NCBI GenBank assembly: GCA_030762935.1
Contig: CM060881.1
Location: forward strand, 102,314,501-102,378,500
DNA: 64,000 nt
Source of the DNA: Hymenopus coronatus
Lineage: Eukaryota; Arthropoda; Insecta; Mantodea; Hymenopodidae
Reading direction: 5' to 3'
Part shown: positions 12,250-23,830 of the stretch, in pieces
Layout: each line of letters starts with the position of its first letter
Position numbering within the stretch: the stretch's first letter is position 1
Position numbers and translations under genes: made by a program
Notes under the pieces: model-generated
Database searches by the model: none
The model's input: the letters and a program-made list of their open reading frames with translations, nothing else
Told to the model about the DNA's origin: nothing

Positions 12250-13084
12250 ATAAATGCATTGTTCTCATATTTGTACTTCCGCAGCTGTACTAATCCCTAA
12301 ACAGCTTTAAACAAACCCATTAAAACTACAGTGAATTTCAAATGGGATGAGGTTTGTCCTTGAGTGCCACCAGGCCGGCAGCCAATCGCAGTGCTGCTGT
12401 GTTGACATATTGCATTCCCGCTTAACTGGGGAGTAACGCGCTAAATGATTCCGTCTCTTATAAATGCTACTTGCGCTAAGACTATATATTCAAATTTTGG
12501 AAAAAATAGTTCACGAGGAAATAGGGAGAAATGTTCGTATCAGAACCGTAAAAATAGATTAAATAGCTTTCATAATATACATGGATAAACATTATGTTGG
12601 CAGGCAGATTTGCATGCTCAGTGGGTGAGTGAGAGGGAAACATGAAAAGAGTGGGGGATAGCGACACAGAGTACGCTGCAGCTTAGAACTCTTCCCATTT
12701 GAAAAACATTGTAGTCGTATGTAGTATCGCTTGTTACCAGAGAATAATTTGGAAGATGTGTACGACACCATCGGCCATAGTGAACCTTCTTATGAGGTTT
12801 TAGAGAGGAAGGCAATGAAGTTGCTTAGATCAGGTGGTCCAACAAACGCCTCGGTGCCTGTGGCACTGCGGTACTTCAAGCAGCCCAGTCCTTGCCGACC
12901 AACTTGTTGCTTGAAACTGTTGTGAGACGAGACAAGACCTTGGCAAGGATGTGTGAGATGTTCAACAAAGGATACCGGCTGCAATAAGAGTAAGACAGAG
13001 GCATTTTCTGTACATGCGTCTGGTGTCGACAACTGCTCAACATGCAGTTGTTTTAGTTCAAGAATTGATTCTGCAATGACCTAA
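12250..13084. other. Unassigned region with a weak open frame
   Basis: A plus-strand frame covers 12731-12925 (EDVYDTIGHSEPSYEVLERK and a Cys/Pro-rich end). Its amino-acid make-up is less AT-biased than the surroundings, suggesting old coding sequence, possibly a transposon gag or host exon, but I recognise no family. Confidence 0.3.
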
Positions 13085-13430
13085 GAAAATAATTAACATA
13101 ACTTAGCCCCATGGCACGACAGTCCACAAGGCACCTTGACCTACCGCCCGGCCACTACATCCCCCATCTCGGCGTCATAAATGGGGTGAAGTGCTGCAGG
13201 AGGAGACGTGATCAGCGCCTCGAGTCCCTTCCGGCAGGTTGTTGCGGTCTTCTCATTCTGGAGGCGCTACTTCTCCATGAAGAGCCTCCTAAATTGGCTC
13301 CCCCCCAGGGACCTCAGGAGGATGAGTGCACCCCGGACCAGGATTCCCAGCGGGGTAAAATTCCCCACGCCGCACTGCAAATCGAACCAGTTCTCCCGTT
13401 TGGTAGGCAGCCGCGCTAAGGAGACAACCA
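13085..13430 (-). mobile_element. tRNA-derived SINE, GC-rich
   Basis: On the minus strand from about 13425: A-box-like TTAGCGCGGCTGCC, B box GGTTCGATTTGC about 30 bases later, then a GC-rich body. The part at 13130-13235 (CTACCGCCCGGCC, GAGACGTGATCAGCG, CTCGAG) is shared with 9745-9850. Base composition stands out from the AT-rich surroundings. Open frames within it are incidental. Confidence 0.6.
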
Positions 13431-13558
13431 AAGAAGAAAATACGGAACCAAAACTTCAACCTAATGTGCACAAAAAGAAAGCAGATGTGTTCTACGATTG
13501 AAAGTAGCTGCCAGCAAATAATATAACTTAAATTGCCGCATCAAGCTGCTTATTTCAT

Positions 13559-13672
13559 ACACTCAGACGTTAAAAATACGCCTGGAAAGGCTTATCGTAA
13601 GACGGAGTCTTTTCGCTGACTCCGCCCATGTTTTCCACCTATTTGCTATGCTCTTAAAAGCGTTTTGGACAG
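13559..13672. repeat. Second copy of the dispersed repeat at 1899-2010
   Basis: Shares TTAAAAATAC, CTTATCGTA and GCTATGCTCTTAAAAGCG in order with 1899-2010. This copy has a local hairpin GGAGTC/GACTCC (13604-13622). Unknown family. Confidence 0.5.
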
Positions 13673-14949
13673 GCCACGTTACCGAAGAGAAGCGGATGGA
13701 TCTGAAATGTAACTGCAACAAATGAGGTTCTGAGTTACGAACTGGTTGTCCACAAAACTCTCTGGTTGGAGAATACTCGATCCCTCTCACCGGGTGATAC
13801 AAAATTAGATTAATATTTTCTTTGTTCACATACAGCAATTCTAATGCCAAGGTTTATGCACCTTTATATACATGTCAACCTGCTCTGTGGGAGCGTTGAG
13901 CGATAAATTGGATAAAGTAGATTGCCCAATTAGTGTTGCTCTTTTTTACTGGCAAGGCATGTTATACCAGAATGGCACCTTTGAAACTCATGATAAGACT
14001 TGAGTCCACGCCAACGTTGACATTTTCAGCAAAATCACAGCCTCAGAATCATTTTGTTGTCTTTGTACGTCAAAAGTACTTCTATAACTTAACAGTGTGT
14101 CAAGGAAATTCGCACTCTTCCCAAACTCCGAAAAACAAGTACGCGTAGGTGTGGCTAGAAATCCCGTTTTCCAAAGTATCAAATAAAGTAGCTTTCGTCG
14201 TCCACAAAACCTTTCCTAACAGTAGATTTTGAAGGCATAACGTATGGGCGTGATGGGAGGTCAAATGGAAACAAAACTGTAATACGCATTTTGATAGAGT
14301 CTGAATAAGCTGTCAGTACAATTAAAGGAATTCAAATGTGATTTCCTATTTTGAATCATTTTTTTCATTCCTCCGTATAGAGATTTTGGAAATTTAGAGT
14401 TCCGTAAATTTGAGCTGATTAAGAAGCCAGAAATCTATGAGCATTATGAGAAAGTACGCATCTGTCATCCGTGAGGTGCAGACGATTGTTCTGTTCGAGA
14501 CTTGAAGACTTATACACAGATTAAAGAATCAGAAACTGGCATTTTAAGGTCCAAAAAGCAAAACAAAAAATAAATATAATAATTAAAACCAAGAACAAGA
14601 TTGCATGCTTATTTCAATGAGAACCTTTCTATTTCTTCGAATGTGGAGAGCTCAAATCTTTAAACAAAAGGTATCTTGCCGGCAGTAGGAACGGTCAAAG
14701 GCGTCAAAACACTACTGAAGAGATACTACGAAGATCAATAAAAGACTATTAAAACCAGATATTTTTCTTGGATGTCCTCAAAGACACACAATGCCTTGCA
14801 GTTGCAAATGGCGCTGATGCCGCCGCTCATTTTGGGCTGTGAGATGAACACGATACTGACAATTTGTAAGTGCTGGTAACATAAATGCGAGGGACTCGTA
14901 TCTCAGTTTACTTATTTCCTTTTATTTTGTCTGTATCTTTTAACAAATT
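13673..14949. other. Unassigned region, no gene seen
   Basis: Short open frames on both strands (for example 13563-13850 minus, 13933-14148 plus) show no motif and no repeat match. Nothing else supported. Confidence 0.35.
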
Positions 14950-15045
14950 AAATAAAAAGACGCCATAGCCGGGATTTGAACCATGGATCTCCCGGTCTCT
15001 ATCTGGTTGCTCTACCACTAAGCTACCTTGGCAACATAGTATTGA
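14950..15045 (-). mobile_element. tRNA-like SINE head
   Basis: Minus strand has GGTAGCTTAGTGGTAGAGCA (A box) and GGTTCAAATCCC (B box) followed by GGCTATGGC. The acceptor arms pair at six of seven positions, but anticodon and T stems have mismatches, so it is a tRNA-derived SINE or pseudogene rather than a working tRNA. The CAAATCCCGGCTATG motif recurs at 57250. Confidence 0.6.
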
Positions 15046-15052
15046 ATTTCTC

Positions 15053-15350
15053 AACTGACTCGCATGTTTCACCACAAGGTGATCTCAAATTATTTTCAGA
15101 TGACAAAGCCAATGGGGACTTGCAATGATGTAAGTGCTTTAAATCCCAGGATTCAGAGTATAGCCAATTATTATGGATAATTGTGATAATTGTAATTGTT
15201 TTCTCAAAGAAACCCCGCGTAGGACAGTGGACAATGCTATGCCGGCATGCTGCAATGGTAGCTCAGTGGGAGATCCCGACTATGGCATTGAATTTCTCTA
15301 TCCATCTATCCAACTCCTGTTCTACACATGGTTTTTGTGAGAAAAAAAAA
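15053..15350 (+). mobile_element. Related SINE copy, deleted in the middle
   Basis: Shares CAACTGACTCG near its start, GGCATGCTG, the tRNA-like TGGTAGCTCAGTGG, and the 3' body TATCCAACTCC...TTCTACACA...GTGAGAAAAAAAA with the SINE at 57155-57345. Ends in an A run (15342-15350). Confidence 0.6.
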
Positions 15351-15839
15351 TTAAAATTACATCAAAATAATTTGCACCATCTTTTAAAGTGTTTTTTTTT
15401 GTCGTGATTATTATTGCTTATAGGAATTTCATTTTCAGAAAAAACAAATTATTATGAAAATATTAATTTCAGAGGTTTTGAAACCTTTGAGTGCATGTGA
15501 TAAATGTTTTAAATGGTTACGTTCGCAAGATGGCCAAACTAGCAAACCTTTTTTTATTTTCGTTAGGCTTAAACATTTTTTAAAACTCTAATTAAACATT
15601 TTAAAATTGTTTTTCGTTAGATTGTACCAGGTGGCCTCACAATACCGTAAATCACGAGTGCAGAAACCATTCTTGTGTTATAAAATTGCAGAACTCCACC
15701 AGGTAAATCCAAGTATACGCCGGCAATGGCGTTGTAAGCGAGAGTGACCTTCGTTCTTCTTCTCTTGCTTATCAGCGTAAACGGTAAAGGAATCACATTC
15801 ATTGAGAGGTGGTTCTCCCAGACTTGTACTGGAGTCTAT
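15351..15839. other. Unassigned sequence, no gene seen
   Basis: Contains several T runs and no recognisable frame or repeat. Confidence 0.35.
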
Positions 15840-16245
15840 GATGATGTACAAGAACAGTGTAAACAGAGTAAGTTAATCTGTTTTCTACTTCAATTAAACT
15901 GCATTCTTTTTTAGAGAATAAGATCACCTTTTAGATTCACAAGTAATTAAAAATTCTAATTTACCTATTAGTATCGGCCAATAACTAGTTTTGTAATTAT
16001 TAAACACACATTTTTTGTTACGGTGCCTTGATGTTTATAATTAGCCCTACGATAGGTCTAGTCCCTAATGTTAAATAACAACAGTGTATTACATAGTTAC
16101 AAAACCAGTTATTGGAGGATATTGTTAGATAACAAATAGTTTTTAATTGTGAATCTAAAATGTGCCTTTATTCTCTAAAAAATAAATGTTATGTACTTGA
16201 AGTGGAAAAGATTAACTTTCTCTGTGTGTTTAGAGGTACATGTAT
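15840..16245. mobile_element. Long-inverted-repeat MITE (fold-back element)
   Basis: Left arm about 15865-16000 and right arm about 16095-16220 are near reverse complements: AGTTAATCTG.TTTCTACTTCA opposite the TGAAGTGGAAAAGATTAACT end, TTAGAGAATAA, TTTTAGATTCACAA and CCAATAACTAGTTTTGTAA all have partners in the right order. Similarity continues outward to ATGTAC on both sides. No coding capacity. Superfamily and exact ends not determined. Confidence 0.75.
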
Positions 16246-16913
16246 ATTATCACGAACTCTAATACAAGCCTGAGAACGCCCTCTCATTGAGCGCGATTCC
16301 TTCACCATTTACGCTGATATGGAAGATGAGAGCCAAGTTCGCCGTCACTTAATAATGCCATGACCGGCGTATAGGATTTATTCGGAGAATTTCTTTAGTT
16401 GTATAACGCATGAAGGGTTAATTACACACGCGAAATATGGCGTTTTTTGGCCGCTTAATGCATATTTGAACCCTAAACTCAGTAAGTTTTTTTTTTTTTA
16501 TTTTTAAAAGGGTTATTAACTACTCTGCTACCAAGTGGGGTAATGGAATTACCCCAGTGACAAGTTTTCGACAATGTTCATGTATTAATTTATGATTAGA
16601 ATTTAAACATCTCTGTAGATGTCTTTTATATATCAATATTCATTCTGCAATAAAAGTGCCCAAACCTCCTCATTCTAGTTATTAGTTATTTCCCGCTTTT
16701 CATATTGGGTAGTCTTGTTACCCACTTTGGTAATGTTTGACATGAAAATAATAGCAGCTTCAGTTATATTTTAGCTTGTGACTCCATTTAGACACAATAA
16801 AAGTTTATTGTTATCTACATTGTTGTCATTCTGTACTTGTACTTCTATTGTTGAGGAGGAAAACAAATCGCAATAATAAAATAAGAACTGAAGCTTTCCT
16901 GGCGACGTATTAA

Positions 16914-17097
16914 TTCAAAATCTTCTCGGGCTTCTAGCCAGGTAAAAACTTGGCTTGACACCAACGTTTCGAAGAAGTGCATCTTCCTCGTCTTCAGGAA
17001 CCATCAGTTCACCCTGAAGACGAGGAAGATGCACTTCTTCGAAACGTTGGTGTCAAGCCAATTTTTTACCTGGCTAGAAGCCCGAGAAGATTTTGAA
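16914..17097. mobile_element. Fold-back insertion inside the piggyBac element
   Basis: A 184-bp almost perfect palindrome with arms of about 85 bp, flanked by TTAA on both sides (16910-16913, 17098-17101). Arms start TTCAAAATCTTCTCGGG and end at CTTCAGG / CCTGAAG around a 14-nt loop. Both strands carry CCTGAAGA, a stem, then CGAAACGTTGG. It sits upstream of the recognisable transposase frame. Confidence 0.9.
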
Positions 17098-17529
17098 TTA
17101 AATCGTAATAATGTATGAATGAGCGTTTTGGGGGGGGGGGGGTTATAACATTCGTAGCTTCTAGTTCGGAGTGTAAACATGGATAAGCGTTACGATCTCC
17201 AGGAGTTACTGACAATTTAAATGATTGGTGTGACGAAGATCGTGGTATGATGAGGATGAAAACGATAATGTTGACGTTATTGATAAATAGAAATGAGTGA
17301 AATAAATCAAATATTTGAGCCAGTAGATTTATCAGAACACGGAGATGCCACCCTCCATTAAGATTAAACTGAATCAACTGTATTATCAAATCTAAAAGTG
17401 GTATAGCATGGTATTACCCTTGCGTCAAGGAAGAAGAGTAGTTCAAAACATTCTCCGACAAAGGCCAGGCCTAATAAATGGCAGTAAAACTGTAGATTCA
17501 ATTCAAAAATATTTGTTCTATTTTGCCTA

Positions 17530-18903
17530 AAAATATGCTTGATCTTATATGTCCGCATACCAATGAAAAAGGTCAAGATGCTTTTGAGAAATATAATCAA
17601 ACACACAGGGAATATAGCAAAGAATGTCATAATTTGAAAAACCAGGAGTTTTTGGCATTTGTTTCCATACTGTTGGCTGCAGGAAAGATTCATGAAAATC
17701 TCACTAGTCTTTCTGAGGTATGGACTAGCCACCCAGATTTTCAAAAATCTTCTTTACGTCTGTTATGTCACGCACTAGGTTCCAAGAATTATCAGCTGTT
17801 TTGAAATTTGATGACAAAAGATCTCGCAACGACAGAATTGGTGATATAAATGATAAGTTTCAGGCAATAAGAGAGGTTTTTGATATATTCGTGAATGCAT
17901 GCATAAGTAACTACAGCCCTAATGAGCACCTACTGTTGAAAGACTTGCACCATTCCATGGCAACTGCCCATTTCGAGTATACATAAAATCAAAGCCAAGA
18001 AAATATGGCAAAAAAATATGGATGGATATGTGCAGATGCCAAAAATGGATTCATATGTAATCTGCAAGTGTATACTGGCATGAAGGACAACCAGAGAGAA
18101 GTAAACCAACGGCAGCGTGTTGTTTTGAATATGGTTGAACCATATTTTCAGTCTGAAAGGGGAATTGCTACAGACATCTTCTTTACTTCAGTGTCAGTTG
18201 CTGAAAAAGTATTGGATCACAACTTAACACTAGTTGGAACTGTAAGAGCAAACAAAACAGAAATACCACAAGAGTTTTTACCAAATGCAACGAAAGAAGA
18301 AAAATCATCATTATTTGGATTCACAACAAGATGACCATTGTCTCATACGTACCCAGGAAAAAGAAGTGCGTCATTCTGCTATCCACTCAACATCATGATC
18401 AGTCTGTTGAAGAAGACACAGAAAACCAGACACCCACCATAATTGGTGACTCTAATATGACTAAAGGAGAAGTAGACATGGGAGATATGATGACCAGACT
18501 ATACAGCTGTCTATTCACAACAAATCGTTGACCGTATCGAATATTCATGGAAATGTTGGACATTGCAGCGCTCAATGCGGATATTCTGTGGTCACAAAAA
18601 TATCCAGACTGGCAGAAAGATTCTACAAGAAGGAGGAGGTATTTCCTTCAAGAGCTTATACTTCAGTTAGCCAAACCGCACATGGAAGAGCGAGGAAGAA
18701 ATCCAATTGGTCTGCATGCAGAATCTGTGAGAGCCATCGAAGCTATTGGAATTGAAGTACGGAAGACATATTCTAATGCCAGTACCAAAGAAGAGTCATC
18801 CAAATTGTCAACTGAAAAAAGATGTGCATTGTGCCCAAGAAATGGAAACTGCAAAACAAGATTCATGTGTGCCAAAATCATAGAAGAGACACAATTGTGG
18901 TAG
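17530..18903 (+). pseudogene. piggyBac transposase, broken
   Basis: DDE/D transposase that would excise and insert the surrounding element at TTAA. Segments in order: N-terminal domain around ELAF-like QEFLAFVSILLAAGKI; MSRTRFQELSAVLKFDD (17765); LLLKDLHHSM, with the first catalytic Asp but the usual FRGR lost; ADAKNGFICNLQVYTG (second Asp, 18030-18075); TDIFFTS and LVGTVRANKTEIP (third Asp, 18170-18265); KGEVDMGDMM (GVDxxD region); and a cysteine-rich tail CALCPRNGNCKTRFMC missing its last residues. Frame changes near 17770 and 18325, stops near 17985 and 18530. The start of the ORF upstream of 17530 is eroded. Confidence 0.85.
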
Positions 18904-19254
18904 AATGCTATGAGTGTTGGAAAAATATCTTAAAAAAGTAAAATTAAGATTTAGCAAAGTGACTATACTTGATATATTAAATTTTGTATGATTAGACATC
19001 ATTTATTGTTACAAGTCATCTAAAAATATAATATTTTTTCCTGAAATATTTTTCTATTATCTTTGCAAACTGACTGTACTTGGGATACTAAATTCTGTAA
19101 GCTTAGGCAATAAACCATCATTTTGCAGTATTAATTGCCATTCTGCATTATTTTGTGGACATATGACTAATATAAAGGCACTTCTACAATTTTTTTACAT
19201 GGAGTATTCGATTTACCCCTCTTGGTAAAAGGAAAGTGGTAGCAGGAGGGTTAA

Positions 19255-20045
19255 TAAGCATTGTAAGACTTCGCCGTAAAATATTATCGATTTCCTCTGT
19301 TCCGTTTATGATCTATTAATCAGGTTTTTGAAGTGATCAGCTTGCATTTAAAATAAAATGTATCTTTAGATAACTTTGTGAGTAGCTCGTGAAGCCCCCT
19401 CCGTTCTAAATGAATTTTATGTGTAATTTTGAAAAAATTAGTAAACTATGAAGGAGAAATAACAATTTATCATCCTAGGGAACGGTCGGATGAAAACACA
19501 TAATTTATATCAAATAACTTTTTGTGATATTAATTGTTTCCGATATATTCCATATAACTGGTTTCAGTTTTCCAACGCTAACTTTGTTATGAGTGGGGTG
19601 ATCGTTATTTTCTTTCTACCAATGACATTTAATGAGTATGGAATTTCAAGAAACAGTAATCAGGAATCCTGTATACCGTAAATATTAAGTTAATCTCTGT
19701 AAAATTATGATGAATTTTTCTGCAAAAGTTTACGTATGTGAATGCCATGAAATGGATTGAAACTATGTTATTAAAAAGCTTTGGAAATAACAGATATTAG
19801 CGACCATAAAAAGTGACTATATGAATTGCAAGGTATCAGAACTGTTTTTTGTTGTAAATACAGTGTACGGATATATTATATCCTAAACGATGTAAGTTTA
19901 ATAGGATATAGATAATCCCTTGACGTAATGGAAAACGTTTCACACTATGTGCATGGTTCCATAAGACAACAATAGAAATGAAGGGAGGGAGGTTGGGTAA
20001 AGGGAGGGAGACGAGTGTGAGAGAAAGTAGCACAGCGGATAAAAT
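19255..20045. other. Unassigned sequence, no gene seen
   Basis: No frame with recognisable motifs and no match to other repeats in the window. Confidence 0.35.
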
Positions 20046-20782
20046 TCTAATGTGTTCCATTCACATGACTTTCTTAACTGTTCTGCAAACAAACTTCTTA
20101 TAAAGGATTATTCTTCCTTCTACTTAATGCATCTCGGATAAACACCAGTAGAAATGGTGTTATTAGTGGTATTGGTCTTAGCTCCTTTTAAGTAGAAGTG
20201 GCATTAGGGAATACACTAGGCTAAAGCTATAATCAAATGTTTTAAAAGCTGTCGAAATGGATGGACAATGAAATTTGGTTCTCTTTGTATGGCCAAGAGT
20301 AAAACAAAGAAACACGGATGGCGACGTTCTGTTTGTGAAAAGTATAACTTAAAATTGAATCAATAACGGTTGGCATATACGATATGAATTTTAGGTTTTG
20401 ACGAGATCTTTATTATTTGGCATGAAAAGATATATATTATACAGTATTTTAATCAAAATCTTTAGAGCTACTTTTAAGAAAATAAAAATAGTTGAAAAAG
20501 TTTGCATGTAAAGGGTAGTTTGTGGTGCGAATTCCTCGGAAGATACTAAACTTAAATACAAATTTTGGTATTTAACCGACTTTCGGTTTTTGAATTATGC
20601 ACGCACGTACACACATGCACACATACACACTCACAGAAGTACTTTTATCTAAAAATACTTTATTTTGGATGCATGGTGCCTCAAAACATGCATATCCGAT
20701 GATATCGTGCTGTCGGATTTTTTGCGGAATACAATTCCTTCTCTACTTACTCTGTACATTGCACATACGTGCTAGAAGAACT
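20046..20782 (-). repeat. R846 repeat copy, reverse
   Basis: Begins TTCTAATGTGTTCCATTCACATGACTTTCT after an A run and proceeds through the family blocks to the CACATACGTGCTAGAAGAACT end. Only a short ACAC stretch at the microsatellite position (20601-20632). Confidence 0.8.
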
Positions 20783-21078
20783 AAACGCAATATCGCATAT
20801 ACTTATAATTGTGCTTGAAGTATCGCATTTGGGAAGGATTCAAGCACAATACTTCTATGGCATTCCACAGAGTGTTTACATATGAATAAGCGCTTTCATT
20901 TTTCGGGGTTAGTTTTACACTCTCTAGTCCGTATGTGCAAGAAGATCATGAATAGAGAAGGTATTGTTTTCCACTCAAAAAATCGATACCGTGTTTTCAC
21001 CGGAGATATATATTACAATGTCCCCTGCGTCAGGGGAAAATGATAATTGTGTGTGTCTTTAACACCATAGCTGAAAAA

Positions 21079-21788
21079 TCTGATGTGTTCCATTCACATG
21101 ACTTTCTCTATATCTCTGTAAATTATTATTGTTAATAAGCTTATCTTTTATTTATTTCATGTTAATCGAGAAAAATTAGCACAAATAGTCTTATTTCTTG
21201 CTTTATTGTAACTAGAAGCGAAATAAGGGAGTACCATAGGTTAAAGTGAAAGCCAAAAGCTGGTTACTAAGTGACTGATGTTCCTTTGTTTGTATGGACA
21301 GGAGTTGACAAATTCCTGTATGACAAAAGTATAAGTTTTTCAAAGCTGAAACCAAGAAAAACGAATATCTCAAAAACGATCAACTCCACGAAAAAAATGT
21401 ATACAATATTAATTGTGTATTTTAACGTGCTCTACATTTTTTGTGGGTTAAGTTTTTGCCCATCTCTTACGGTTTAGCAGTTCTGAAAAATTCATCCAGA
21501 ATAAAGTAGTCTTCAGAGGCCATTCCCAGAAAATTCAAAATATACATTTTATTTGTCAGGTAAATACATTTAATATACGATATTTTAATCAAAATCGTTA
21601 GAGCCATTGTTTAGAAAATCAAAATGTTCGAAAAAAGTTCCATGTAAAGGGTAGTTTGGGGTGGGGGCATTTTTCTCAAAATCTTCAAGTCGTATCCCTG
21701 GAGGATTCTAAACTTAAATACCAAGTTTGGCATTTTACCGACTTTTCGTTTTTGAGTTATCGTGTTCATAGACACACGGACACTGACA

Positions 21789-21839
<51 letters not shown>

Positions 21840-21974
21840 TTGTTTCTGAAAATACTTTTTTTTGATACAGGGGACCCTAAAACTTATATTTCCGGTGAAA
21901 TTTCGGTATCGAATTTTTTGGTGGAGTGTAATACATTCTCTATACACTATGTACATAGTGCCTATAGAGAAAAT
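21079..21974 (-). repeat. R846 copy, reverse, inserted in a forward R846 copy
   Basis: Full-length copy from TCTGATGTG to AGAGAAAAT, flanked by AAAAA at 21074-21078 and 21975-21979. Contains a CA array at 21785-21836. Removing it and one A5 restores the host order AAAAA.GAAAAGTCGG. Confidence 0.9.
21785..21836. repeat. (CA)n microsatellite inside an R846 copy
   Basis: About 26 CA units at the conserved microsatellite position of the family. Confidence 0.95.
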
Positions 21975-22242
21975 AAAAAGAAAAAGTCGGTAAAATCCCA
22001 AATTATGAGCTTCTCAAAAATGGGCCTAACGATTTTGATTAAAATACCGTATATTAAAGATATTCACATCACAAATGAAATGTATGTTTTGAGTTTTCTT
22101 GGAATAACCTTTGAAGAGCTCTTTATTCTAGGTGACTTTTGCAAAATGTTGTATAAACCTTAAACTGTAAGAAATAGACCAATACTTCTATACAAAAATG
22201 TATATATTATTAAAGCACATAATTTACGTCATTTACATTTTT

Positions 22243-23403
22243 ACTTTCTCTATACGTACTAATAAAATAAAATAAGATAAAATCTGTAATACAACATCCT
22301 GGCATCTTGTTCCCTATACCAGGACGTATATTGCAAACTTTATAATTTATGTCCCACTTTTAAATTATTGATATACTTCATTATTTTACAGATTATACTA
22401 ATATATGAAAATTAAATTTAAATCAAAAACAAGTTAATATAAACTGAAATAAAATAAATGCCAAACATAAAACAACTTTCACTAACACCAAATCATCTAT
22501 TATTAATTACTGGAATCCAGTAATACAAACAACTGGTAACCAGCTCTATACGTACTATGTACATAGTATATAGAGAAGGTATTGCACTCCACCAAAAAAT
22601 TCGATACCGAGATTTCACCGGAAATATATGTTTTAGGGTCCCCGGTATCCAAAAAAAAAAAAAAGCATTTTCAGAAAAAGGTCCATGTGTGTATGTGTGT
22701 GTGTGTGTGTGTCAGTGTGTCCGTGAACACGATAACTCGAAAACAAAAATTCGGTAAAATACCAAACTTGGTATTTAGGTTTCCAGGGATGTGACACGAA
22801 GATTTTGAGAAAGATAACCCCACCCCAAAGTACCCTTTACATGGAACTGTTTTCGAAAACTTTGGTTTTTAAAATGGCTCTAACGATTTTGATTAAAATA
22901 TTGTATATTAAAGATATTTACCTGACAAATAAAATGTATATTTTGAATTTTCTGGGAATATCCTCTGAAGACTACTTTATTCTGGGTCGGAATTTTCAAT
23001 AACTGCTAAACCGTAAGAGATGAACAAAAAATTGCCACACAACAAATGTAAAGCACTTTAAAACACACAATTTATCTTATATACATTTTTTTCGTGGAGG
23101 TGATTGTTTTTGAGGTAAATCTTGTTTTTAGTTTCAGCTATAAAAACTTACACTTTTCTCATACAGGACTTTGTGAACTCGTGTCCATACAAACAAAGGG
23201 ACTTCAGTCATAAAGCAACCAGCCTTTAACTATCACTTTAACTTCTGGTACTTCCTTATTTCACTTTTACTTACAAGGAAGCAAGTAATAACTATTTCTG
23301 CTAATTTTTTCTCGAATAGCAGGAAGTAAATAGAAGCATAAGATTTTTAAAAAGAATTTGTTGCAGAGATATAGAGAAAATCATGTGAATGTAACACATC
23401 AGA
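22243..23403 (+). repeat. R846 copy, forward, inserted in a forward R846 copy
   Basis: Starts ACTTTCTCTATACG after TTTTT (22238-22242) and ends CACATCAGA before TTTTT (23404-23408). The host sequence continues on both sides. Its own left terminal palindrome is interrupted by a 282-bp retroposon. Carries the AAATACCAAACTTGGTATTT palindrome (22758-22777). Confidence 0.9.
22262..22543 (-). mobile_element. 282-bp short retroposon with 14-bp target duplication
   Basis: The 14-mer CTCTATACGTACTA occurs at 22248-22261 and 22544-22557, exactly flanking the insert and duplicated from the R846 terminus. On the minus strand the insert ends in a TTTTA-type simple repeat (22262-22284 on plus), so it was probably reverse transcribed and inserted in minus orientation. 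It contains a palindrome ATTACTGGAATCCAGTAAT. No tRNA-like boxes seen; family unknown. Confidence 0.85.
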
Positions 23404-23830
23404 TTTTTTTGTAGAGTTGACCATTTTTTGAGCTATTCATTGTTTTTGGTTTCAATTTTAAACTAACTACAGTACTACACGTACAGCAGTGTAAAAACCG
23501 CACACAGCCAGTAACGAAATTTTGTAACAATGAAAATTGAACATTGGACTTGACCATTTTGCACCCTTCCTTATTTATTTTAAATGAAATAAATTTCCTC
23601 AAACGGGAGCATTCAAAGCGAACTGAACCTTCATTGTGTCACATAGATGGCAGCTTTTATAGATTAGACTATCGCTTTAGCCCTTATTTCTCTTCTACTT
23701 AAAAAACAAGCAAGTAATAAGAACAATCCTACCAATCTTGATTAGCATGACGTAAATAAAAGAATATTTTTTGTAAGAGAAATGTGTATATTAAACTGCT
23801 AGAGAAATTATGTGAATAGAAGACATCAGA

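Larger units (their letters stand above)
16520..19250 (+). mobile_element. piggyBac-type DNA transposon
   Basis: A 2731-bp element flanked on both sides by TTAA (16516-16519 and 19251-19254), the hallmark target duplication of piggyBac. The terminal inverted repeats are CTACTCTGCTACCA (16520-16533) and the complement of TGGTAGCAGGAGGG (19237-19250), differing at three of 14 positions. Sub-terminal GGGGTAATGGAATTACCCC (palindromic) lies just inside the left end. It carries one transposase pseudogene and an internal fold-back insertion. Confidence 0.9.
20917..23830 (+). repeat. Host R846 copy, forward, split by two younger R846 copies
   Basis: Three pieces form one forward copy: 20917-21078 (start to the GT region, ending AAAAA), 21975-22242 (resuming AAAAAGAAAAAGTCGGTAAAAT, ending in a T run) and 23404-23830 (resuming TTTTTTTGTAGAGTTGACC, ending ACATCAGA). 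The junctions match the uninterrupted order of other copies. A deletion removed the AATACC palindrome part near 22003. Confidence 0.85.

Noticed and set aside
13111..13501. Pro-rich frames of about 100 codons
   Set aside because: They lie in the GC-rich SINE and have no independent support.
14950..15045. Functional tRNA gene
   Set aside because: A and B boxes are present but the anticodon and T stems have mismatches, and related copies exist with SINE bodies.
21611..22001. Frames with runs of Cys-Val or Thr-His
   Set aside because: Translation of the CA/GT arrays inside R846 copies; the same happens at 44672-45062 and 60103-60319.
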